Source: Candidatus Limimorpha equi (GTDB lineage Bacteria; Bacteroidota; Bacteroidia; Bacteroidales; F082). From it: DNA of 5,650 nucleotides. The translations under genes were made by a program, and so were the position numbers. The stretch spans positions 1 to 5,650 of the forward strand of contig JAGHSL010000436.1 in NCBI GenBank assembly GCA_018065885.1, in the 5' to 3' direction. Shown piece by piece: positions 1-5,349 of the stretch; positions within the stretch are counted from its first letter, which is position 1, and every line of letters begins with the position of its first letter. The notes beneath the pieces are model-generated. The model was not told the origin of the DNA. It was given only the letters and a program-made list of their open reading frames with translations, and ran no database searches.

Positions 1-692
1 ATTATTATTGGTTCGAGACCGGCACGCCGACTTACCTCATGGAACTGCTCAAACAACACGACTATGTCCTTCCCGACTTAGAGCATGAGGAACCTGATGC
101 CGATACGCTGAACAGCGTGGACATCGCCTCGACCAACCCGATTCCGGTCATCTACCAGAGCGGCTACCTGACCATCAAGGGCTTTGACCCTGACTTTGAA
201 CTGTACCGTCTCGGCTTCCCGAACCGTGAGGTCAAGCAGGGATTCCTGAAATACCTCATGCCTTACTATGCCAACACGGTGCAGGGCAAGTCGGGCTTCG
301 AAATCAGCCGTTTCGTGCGCTCGCTACGCGAGGGCGACATCGAGGGCTTCATGGAACGCTTGCAGTCGTTTTTGAGTGCCTGTCCTTACGAATTGCAGCC
401 TCAGCAGGAACGCCATTTCCAGAGCGTGATGTTCATTCTCACCGCTTTGTGCGGTTACTACGTCGAGATTGAGGAACACACCAACAAGGGCCGCATGGAC
501 ATGACCGTCAAGACGAAGGATTACATCTATATCTTTGAATTCAAGTTCAACAAGTCGGCGGAGGAAGCCTTGGCTCAGATTGATGAAAAGGGCTATGCTG
601 AGCGTTTCCAAAGCGATGGGCGCAGCATCGTGAAAGTCGGCGTGAACTTCAGCACGGCTTGTCGTAACATTGACAGGTGGGTTGTGGCGTGA
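1..692 (+). CDS. AAA-ATPase-like protein with C-terminal PD-(D/E)XK nuclease-like domain, 3' part only
   Basis: The frame is open from base 3 to the TGA at 690-692 and gives 229 residues. The first visible residues, YYWFETGTPTYLMELLK, are typical of the segment that follows the ATPase core in the AAA-ATPase-like/DUF1703 families (Pfam AAA-ATPase_like plus PDDEXK_9). The ATG at base 39 is therefore internal and the true start, with the Walker motifs, lies upstream of the window. The C-terminal part carries a PD-(D/E)XK pattern: Asp at 498-500 (GRMDM), then Glu at 537-539 and Lys at 543-545 (FEFKF), followed by ALAQIDEKGYAERF, which holds the usual Q and Y of the family. The end, VKVGVNFS...RNIDRW, is also typical. 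The active-site residues look intact. Family members are common and often multicopy in Bacteroidales; their role is not established, and nuclease activity is inferred from the fold. The gene converges on the dcw operon and is unlikely to be functionally linked to it. Confidence 0.88.
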   Translation, partial: YYWFETGTPTYLMELLKQHDYVLPDLEHEEPDADTLNSVDIASTNPIPVIYQSGYLTIKGFDPDFELYRLGFPNREVKQGFLKYLMPYYANTVQGKSGFEISRFVRSLREGDIEGFMERLQSFLSACPYELQPQQERHFQSVMFILTALCGYYVEIEEHTNKGRMDMTVKTKDYIYIFEFKFNKSAEEALAQIDEKGYAERFQSDGRSIVKVGVNFSTACRNIDRWVVA

Positions 693-701
693 GTTCTTGA
701 C

Positions 702-950
702 GAACCACAGATTACACAGATTACATTGAATTTCAATAAACTACAGATTTTACAGATTATACAGATAAATTTTTGAATGCGCAAGCGCATCAATTTCACT
801 GATTGGCAGGAACCAGAAAAGAAATTTACTTTAAATTTACTCTAAAATTTACTCCGAATTTACTTTCTACCGCCTTGGCGGAACAGGCTTTTTTTGAGCC
901 GCCTTAATTACTTTCTTTCTTTCACGTTCTGCCAGTTGGCATCGTGGTTT
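702..950. repeat. Composite intergenic repeat, copy 1
   Basis: This block begins 10 bases after the upstream stop codon and recurs 348 bases further on as copy 2. Bases 702-830 match 1050-1178 over 129 positions with three differences. In order it holds: two 9-nt units ACAGATTAC (707-724); a 6-bp palindrome ATTGAA-T-TTCAAT (725-737); three more 9-nt units (743-769); the hairpin ATGCGC-AA-GCGCAT (777-790); four units of an 11-12-nt AAATTTACTCT-like array (822-866); the hairpin CCGCC-TT-GGCGG (870-881); a T7 run (889-895); and a right end finishing CCAGTTGGCATCGTGGTTT. Relative to copy 2 it has one extra 11-nt unit and lacks a 57-bp module. There is no transposase gene. ACGGATTACACGGATT-like intergenic repeats are something I recall from Bacteroidota genomes, but I could not check that here. 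Confidence 0.9.
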
Positions 951-957
951 CTAATGA

Positions 958-1043
958 TTGAACCGCAGATGACGCTGATTGCGCTGATTTTTAGCTAACT
1001 ACAATTTATTTCTCCCGCAGATAACGCTGATTCCCGCAGAGTT
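958..1043. repeat. Degenerate 9-nt-period repeat fragments between the two long copies
   Basis: Between the long copies are two short clusters related to their left end. The first, after TTGAACC, reads GCAGATGAC, GCTGATTGC, GCTGATTTT (965-991). The second reads GCAGATAAC, GCTGATTCC (1017-1034) and then a partial CGCAGAG. The 9-nt period and the GAACCGCAGAT opening match the left ends of both long copies, so these look like truncated or diverged starts of the same element. No gene or promoter is visible in this stretch. Confidence 0.7.
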
Positions 1044-1049
1044 TTTTTT

Positions 1050-1340
1050 GAACCGCAGATTACACGGATTACATTGAATTTCAATAAACTACAGATTTTA
1101 CAGATTACACAGATAAATTTTTGAATGCGCAAGCGCATCAATTTCACTGATTGGCAGGAACCAGAAAAGAAATTTACTCTAAAATTTACTCCGAATTTAG
1201 TTCGGAGCTTGCTCCTCATGAATCAGTCGCCGCTAATGTAGAGCGGCTCTGATTTACTTTCTACCGCCTTGGCGGAACAGGCTTTTTTTGATCCGCTTTA
1301 ATTTCTTTCTTTCACGTTCTGCCAGTTGGCATCGCGGTTT
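1050..1340. repeat. Composite intergenic repeat, copy 2 (with extra 57-bp module)
   Basis: This is the second head-to-tail copy of the 702-950 element. It opens GAACCGCAGATTAC and ends CCAGTTGGCATCGCGGTTT. Modules run in the same order: 9-nt units (1055-1072 and 1091-1117) around an ATTGAA/TTCAAT palindrome (1073-1085), the hairpin ATGCGC-AA-GCGCAT (1125-1138), AAATTTACTCT-type units (1170-1199), the hairpin CCGCC-TT-GGCGG (1264-1275), and a T7 run (1283-1289). Copy 2 has one 11-nt unit fewer than copy 1 but carries an additional 57-bp segment. The right-hand parts (863-950 and 1257-1340) differ by about three substitutions and a 4-nt gap. Confidence 0.9.
1200..1256. repeat. 57-bp double-hairpin module present only in repeat copy 2
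   Basis: Alignment of the two copies shows this segment as a clean insertion in copy 2 or deletion from copy 1. It contains two inverted repeats: GGAGC-TT-GCTCC (1204-1215), and a longer stem with arms AATCAG..GCCGCT and AGCGGC.CTGATT around a 7-nt loop (1221-1254, with a short asymmetric bulge). The sequence ATTTA occurs just before the segment and again at its right end. Slippage or recombination between these short direct repeats could have removed it from copy 1; insertion into copy 2 is the alternative. Confidence 0.75.
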
Positions 1341-1357
1341 ATGAAATCGATGCCAAC
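1325..1357. repeat. 10-bp perfect inverted repeat at the right edge of repeat copy 2
   Basis: GTTGGCATCG (1325-1334) and CGATGCCAAC (1348-1357) are exact reverse complements around a 13-nt loop. The left arm belongs to the repeat element and is also present in copy 1. The right arm lies just outside the aligned repeat, and copy 1 has no counterpart. There is no T run after it on either strand, so it does not look like an intrinsic terminator. Confidence 0.7.
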
Positions 1358-1373
1358 GAATAAATATAGCTCT

Positions 1374-1418
1374 GAAACAAATACAAAGAGGCCGACCGTG
1401 AGCTGCACAATCGGCCTC
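1374..1418 (-). terminator. Rho-independent terminator of the ftsZ operon
   Basis: Read on the minus strand, about 25 bases after the ftsZ stop codon there is a perfect 8-bp stem, GAGGCCGA (1418-1411) with TCGGCCTC (1395-1388). A further 3-bp GTG/CAC pairing lies inside the loop. The stem is followed directly by a T-rich tract, TTTGTATTTGTTTC (1387-1374). Read on the plus strand, no T run follows the stem, so it should act mainly on the leftward dcw transcript. The T tract is interrupted, so efficiency cannot be judged by eye. Confidence 0.8.
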
Positions 1419-1442
1419 GATGATAACCATTAAACTGAAACC

Positions 1443-3167
1443 TTAGTCTACATTGTCGTGCAGGAAGGAATTTTCCGAACTCAAGCCGTTTTTTGAACTT
1501 GCATAGTGTGAAAGGTCGTTTCCGGCGTTGGTGCTGATGTCAATGTTGCGGCGCATGTAGGCGGGCTGGTTTTCCAGTTCTTCCAATCCTTTTGGTGTCC
1601 TGAAATTCATGCTTAAAGCTCTCATGCGTTGCTTTCTAAGCTCATCTTTGGGATCGACGGCCTTTTTCGGCTCTTCTAAAGTGATGACATCCATTTTCAC
1701 GGCATGTTTTGTCTCTAATTCCTCGTGTGTGATGACTCTCGAAGTGATTTCAAAGCCGTCGTTATCGTTGTCTTCTAAGAAAGGATTGTCGAAGTGTTTC
1801 ACGGTTGATTTGCTTTCTTCGCCATTGAAAACCTTTGCAGGAGCTGGTGCGACTGGCTCGGTTGCAGGTTCCTTGACGGGCTGGAAAACAGGTTCGGCAG
1901 GAGTGAAATCGAAGCCTAAGTCTTCATTCAGGCTATGGACGATAGGCTTTTTCTCTTCCTGTGGCTTGATTTCCTCCTTCTTTTCGACGACTTCTGCCTT
2001 TGGCTCGACAACTTCTTGCTTGACAGGCTGTGTTTCGGCTGTTGCAATAGGTTGCTGCACCTTCGTTTCCTGCATTTGCGGCTTTTCGACTGTTTCTTGT
2101 TCTGGAATCACATTGCCGTTGAGGTCGTATCTTTTGCGTGTTGTCGGGCGTGAATCGCTGTTGTTGCGCGAGGCCTGGCCGTAATAGCTTGCAGAAGTGT
2201 TTTCCCTTGCATCGTGATTGAAGCCTGTGGCAATCAATGTGACTACGAGGGCTTCGCCGATGCTTTCGTCGGTGCCGTTACCCCAAATCACGTCGCAGGT
2301 GTTGCCGCAGGCGTCGGTGGCTATGGCAAGGATTTCGTCCACTTCGTCGAGTGAGACTTCATTGGTGCCCGATGTGATGTAAAGCAACACGTTCTTGGCG
2401 CCTTCAATGTCGGAATCGTTGAGCAAAGGTGAGTTGATGGCAGCCTTGATGGCTTTCTCGGCACGGCCTTCGCCTTCGGCTTTGCCTGAACCCATGATGG
2501 CTTTGCCGCTGTCGCGCATGACGGTTGTGACATCTTCAAAGTCGACGTTGACATAACCCGGCACGGTGATGATTTCGGCAATGCCTTTGGCGGCTGTGGT
2601 GAGCACGTCGTCGGCCTTGCGGAAAGCTTCGGAGAGCTTCATGTCGCCGTATTGGTCGCGCAACTTGTCGGTGCTTATGAGAATCAGGGTGTCGACGCAC
2701 TTGCGCAGTTCCTCGATGCCGGCTTGGGCCTGCATCTTGCGGCGACGGCCTTCGCGTTCCATTGGCATGGTGACGATGCCAACGGTGAGAATGCCTTTTT
2801 CCTTGGCAAGTTTGGCTACTACAGGCGCGGCTCCAGTGCCGGTGCCACCGCCCATACCTGCCGTGACGAAAAGCATCTTCGTGTTTTCGTCTAACAGCGC
2901 GTTGATTTCGTCTTTGCTGGTTTCAGCGGCTTGGCGGCCTATGTTCGGGTCGTTTCCGGCACCCAACTCGCGCTCGCCAAGGTGAACCCTATTCTGGACA
3001 TTGCTTCTCATCAAAGCCTGGTGGTCGGTGTTGCAGAGTATGAAATCCACGCCTTGAATGCCTTCTTCCATCATGTGGTTGACCGCGTTGCCGCCTCCGC
3101 CTCCCACACCGATGACCTTGATGTAGTTGGGCCTGTCCTGTGTTATTGGTCTAAACATTTCGTTCAT
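1443..3167 (-). CDS. ftsZ: Cell division protein FtsZ (tubulin-like GTPase)
   Basis: FtsZ is a cytoplasmic GTPase that polymerises into the Z-ring and recruits the divisome. The 574-residue product has the full core: VGGGGGNAVN (21-30), the tubulin signature GGGTGTG (106-112), the FEGKKR-like position as MEREGRRR (136-143), and the T7 loop NVDFEDV (207-213), whose Asp209 and Asp212 support GTP hydrolysis across the monomer interface. The core ends near ATGF (313-316). A long low-complexity linker rich in P, E, K, Q and V follows, to about residue 500. The segment QPAYMRRNID (534-543) resembles the C-terminal peptide that binds FtsA in E. coli, but here 31 more residues follow, ending SFLHDNVD. 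The start at 3167 gives MNEMF; the Met at codon 4 is an alternative. No Shine-Dalgarno site is evident. It is the last gene of the operon, 51 bases after ftsA. Confidence 0.98.
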   Translation of the reverse strand: MNEMFRPITQDRPNYIKVIGVGGGGGNAVNHMMEEGIQGVDFILCNTDHQALMRSNVQNRVHLGERELGAGNDPNIGRQAAETSKDEINALLDENTKMLFVTAGMGGGTGTGAAPVVAKLAKEKGILTVGIVTMPMEREGRRRKMQAQAGIEELRKCVDTLILISTDKLRDQYGDMKLSEAFRKADDVLTTAAKGIAEIITVPGYVNVDFEDVTTVMRDSGKAIMGSGKAEGEGRAEKAIKAAINSPLLNDSDIEGAKNVLLYITSGTNEVSLDEVDEILAIATDACGNTCDVIWGNGTDESIGEALVVTLIATGFNHDARENTSASYYGQASRNNSDSRPTTRKRYDLNGNVIPEQETVEKPQMQETKVQQPIATAETQPVKQEVVEPKAEVVEKKEEIKPQEEKKPIVHSLNEDLGFDFTPAEPVFQPVKEPATEPVAPAPAKVFNGEESKSTVKHFDNPFLEDNDNDGFEITSRVITHEELETKHAVKMDVITLEEPKKAVDPKDELRKQRMRALSMNFRTPKGLEELENQPAYMRRNIDISTNAGNDLSHYASSKNGLSSENSFLHDNVD

Positions 3168-3218
3168 GTTGTCCGTGTTTTGATCGTTTGTAAAAATTCT
3201 CTCGTAGTCTCGAACCGT

Positions 3219-4574
3219 TTATTTGATGTCGTCGGATGTGAATATTTTCCCGAATGTGTCAATGATTTTCGTGAAGTCGAACTTAGTGCCTTTTTTTGTT
3301 CCTTTGGTCTTCGTTTCGGGTTTAACAGGAGCAGCAACGGCAGTTTCCGTTTCCTCTGGGACGATGATTGACTTTTCGACCGGTGTCTTGCTTGCCTTTT
3401 CGTGTTCCAGCATTTCGCTCAATTCGGCACGGTTGATGCCTTCGATGACAAGGCCGATACCTGTTGAATACATCGGGCTGGCCAAATCCTTGTTCGTGTT
3501 TTCGGCAAGATGCTCGTTTGGATGGCCGATTCTGACCGGCATTCCTGTGCGGAATTCGGCGAGCATCTGAATGTGTTTCATCAAGGCGCCACCACCCGTG
3601 AGAACGATGCCGGCGATGAGTTTCTTGTCGGCATTGACCTTCTGGATTTCAACGTTGACGATTTCGAAAATCTCGTCCAAACGCGCTTGGATGATGTTGG
3701 CCAAGTTCTTGAAAGAGATTTCCTTGCCTTCTCTTCCGCGAATGCCAGGAATTGAAACCACTTCGTCTTCGCGGTTTTCGCTGGCCAAGGCTGAACCGAA
3801 CTTCACTTTCACGTCTTCGGCATAATGACGGATGATGGAGCAGCCTGTGCAAATGTCGTCGGTGATGATGTTGCCGCCAAACGGAATGACAGCGGTATGG
3901 TAGATTTTCTTGTCCTTGAAAATGGCAATGTCGGTGGTGCCGCCGCCAATGTCGACGAGGGCGACGCCGGCTTCCATTTCGTCTTCTGCGAGAACGGCAC
4001 GGGCCGATGCGATAGGCTCAAGAATCATGTTGTCCATTTCCAGGCCGGCGCTTTCGATGCACTTGATGATGTTCTTTGCAGCGGCTGTCTGACCGATGAT
4101 GACGTGGAAATTGGCTTCAATCTTGCTGCCCAACATGCCTACCGGATTGTCGGCGATTTCGCCATCAACGTAAGTCTCCTGACGGTGAACGCCAATGATT
4201 TCCTCACCAGGTACCATGTTGATTTTATAAGTGTCCTGACGCATCTTTTCCAGCTCTTCGGCAGTGATTTCCGTTTCGCTGTTGTCGCGCATCAGCACGC
4301 CTCTGTGCTGCAGGCTCTTGATGTGCTGCCCGGCAATGCCGACGTTCACGGTGTAGATGTTGACGCCCGACTGGTCGGAGGCTTCTTTGACCGCTTTCTT
4401 GATGGCATCGACGGTTTCGAAGATGTTGGTGACAACGCCACGCTTCACACCTGTAGAAACGGACTTGCCGTAACCTAAGATTTCGATTTTGCCGTTTTCT
4501 GATTTTTTACCCACCATGCAGGCGACTTTGGTGGTGCCGATGTCTAAACCGACTATGATTTTACCTTCACTCAT
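3219..4574 (-). CDS. ftsA: Cell division protein FtsA (actin-like Z-ring membrane anchor)
   Basis: FtsA is an actin-fold ATP-binding protein that tethers FtsZ filaments to the inner membrane and links them to later divisome proteins. The 451-residue product shows the phosphate-1 motif LDIGTTKVA (10-18), an SHS2/1C subdomain region after VNVGIAGQHI (76-85), the phosphate-2 motif VDIGGGTTD (207-215), and the adenosine motif GIVLTGGGALM (322-332). ICTGCSI (241-247) is like other Bacteroidota FtsA proteins. After about residue 390 comes a K/E/P/T-rich spacer and then FDFTKIIDTFGKIF (432-445), which fits the amphipathic membrane-targeting helix expected at the C-terminus. The start lies 4 bases after the ftsQ stop, so translational coupling is plausible. 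Nothing appears truncated. Confidence 0.97.
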   Translation of the reverse strand: MSEGKIIVGLDIGTTKVACMVGKKSENGKIEILGYGKSVSTGVKRGVVTNIFETVDAIKKAVKEASDQSGVNIYTVNVGIAGQHIKSLQHRGVLMRDNSETEITAEELEKMRQDTYKINMVPGEEIIGVHRQETYVDGEIADNPVGMLGSKIEANFHVIIGQTAAAKNIIKCIESAGLEMDNMILEPIASARAVLAEDEMEAGVALVDIGGGTTDIAIFKDKKIYHTAVIPFGGNIITDDICTGCSIIRHYAEDVKVKFGSALASENREDEVVSIPGIRGREGKEISFKNLANIIQARLDEIFEIVNVEIQKVNADKKLIAGIVLTGGGALMKHIQMLAEFRTGMPVRIGHPNEHLAENTNKDLASPMYSTGIGLVIEGINRAELSEMLEHEKASKTPVEKSIIVPEETETAVAAPVKPETKTKGTKKGTKFDFTKIIDTFGKIFTSDDIK

Positions 4575-4590
4575 GACTTTATTTTTTTGT
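4575..4590 (-). promoter_or_regulatory. A-rich translation initiation region of ftsA, no Shine-Dalgarno
   Basis: On the minus strand the bases before the ftsA ATG read ACAAAAAAATAAAGTC. There is no GGAGG-like site. The region is A-rich, as known for Bacteroidota, where AT-rich leaders take the place of strong Shine-Dalgarno sites. The ftsQ stop codon TAA lies inside it. The same AATAAAGNCATG string precedes ftsQ, which supports both start choices. Confidence 0.5.
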
Positions 4591-5349
4591 ACACACTATT
4601 TGATTTTTAAACTTTAAATTCATTTTCTTGTAATTATTGAATTCCTCGCTGCCCAATTTATGCTTGAGAAAAATCTTCATTTTCAACAATTTGTCATCAA
4701 TTTGGCAAGTGTCGCCCAAAATGACTTGCGCATTGACTTCGTTCACCGCAATTTCAAATTCACCGGCATTATTGCGGAAAATCTGTCCGATGCACGATTC
4801 AATGAATTCATCTTTCTTGATGGCTTGACGAATGTAGAGTGCGTCGGCAATGCCGCTGTTCTGATAGACGGAATCGGCCATTTTTACATCGGTTGGGAAG
4901 TCGAAGTTGCCGCTGGCTATCAGCACACGGGGGGTATAGGCCTCGCAGGTCGGGAAAACTGCGCCATGCTCGGTCACATACATTGATTGGCCTGACTTGT
5001 TGAAAACCCTCAAGGCGGGTTCGTATTCCTTGGCGTTGATGTAAAGCACGCTGTCCAAACCAATGTAGGATGCTGATTTCTCAATCCAAGGGTTGTCGTT
5101 CAAATGCCGCTCAATCTGCACCATGTCGATGTTGCCGATGGCGTTTTTTGAGCTGATGTGGCAAATCCTGCCAATTTCGCAAAGCAGCGTGTCTTTGTTG
5201 ACAAATTCATGTCCATTCGACCCTTCAAGGTTGATTGAAATGGATTTCAGCGGTGTCGAAAGATAGTTGGTACGGCTGAAAATGAAAAGCGTCACGATGC
5301 CTCCTGCCGTAATGATCCAGACCAAAATGCTTAAGATTTTCTTTACCAT
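4579..5349 (-). CDS. ftsQ: Cell division protein FtsQ (POTRA-containing divisome scaffold)
   Basis: FtsQ is a bitopic inner-membrane protein that bridges early and late divisome proteins, classically through FtsB and FtsL. The 256-residue product has a short basic N-terminus (MVKK), one hydrophobic membrane segment (about 5-25), and a periplasmic part. A POTRA-like region spans about 35-108 (KSISINLEGSNGHEFV to SVLYINAKEY). A beta domain follows, with YEPALRVFNKSGQSMYVTEH (109-128) and a terminal strand, MNLKFKNQIVCTKK (243-256). Primary sequence is poorly conserved in this family, so the call rests on topology, these motifs and position between murC and ftsA. The ATG overlaps the end of murC by 7 bases. 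The periplasmic part holds six cysteines (57, 63, 135, 186, 215, 253), an even number that could form disulfides. Confidence 0.93.
   Translation of the reverse strand: MVKKILSILVWIITAGGIVTLFIFSRTNYLSTPLKSISINLEGSNGHEFVNKDTLLCEIGRICHISSKNAIGNIDMVQIERHLNDNPWIEKSASYIGLDSVLYINAKEYEPALRVFNKSGQSMYVTEHGAVFPTCEAYTPRVLIASGNFDFPTDVKMADSVYQNSGIADALYIRQAIKKDEFIESCIGQIFRNNAGEFEIAVNEVNAQVILGDTCQIDDKLLKMKIFLKHKLGSEEFNNYKKMNLKFKNQIVCTKK

Noticed and set aside
39..692. ATG at base 39 as the true start of the ATPase/PD-(D/E)XK gene
   Set aside because: The frame is open upstream to the window edge and encodes family-typical residues (YYWFETGTPTYL), so the gene is 5'-truncated by the window.
593..1219. Two minus-strand ORFs (593-799 and 995-1219) sharing a similar peptide
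   Set aside because: The similarity comes only from the duplicated DNA repeat. The peptides have no recognisable domain, one runs into the real upstream gene, and the repeat carries indels whose lengths (11, 57 and 4 bases) do not look like coding constraint.
702..1340. CRISPR array
   Set aside because: The spacing is not repeat-spacer-repeat. The small units are 9 and 11 nt with no unique spacers, and no cas gene is visible.
1325..1357. Inverted repeat as an intrinsic terminator
   Set aside because: There is no T run on either side; the 1388-1418 hairpin with its T-rich tract is the better terminator for ftsZ.
1609..2184. 191-codon plus-strand ORF opposite ftsZ
   Set aside because: It is antisense to the low-complexity FtsZ linker, whose codon bias leaves the opposite strand open. 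The S/F/L-rich product resembles nothing.
3168..3218. Internal promoter for ftsZ in the ftsA-ftsZ gap
   Set aside because: I found no convincing Bacteroidota -7 TAnnTTTG with a -33 TTTG in the 51-base gap.
3825..4478. 217-codon plus-strand ORF opposite ftsA
   Set aside because: It is a shadow of the strongly supported ftsA gene, with no independent domain or start signal.
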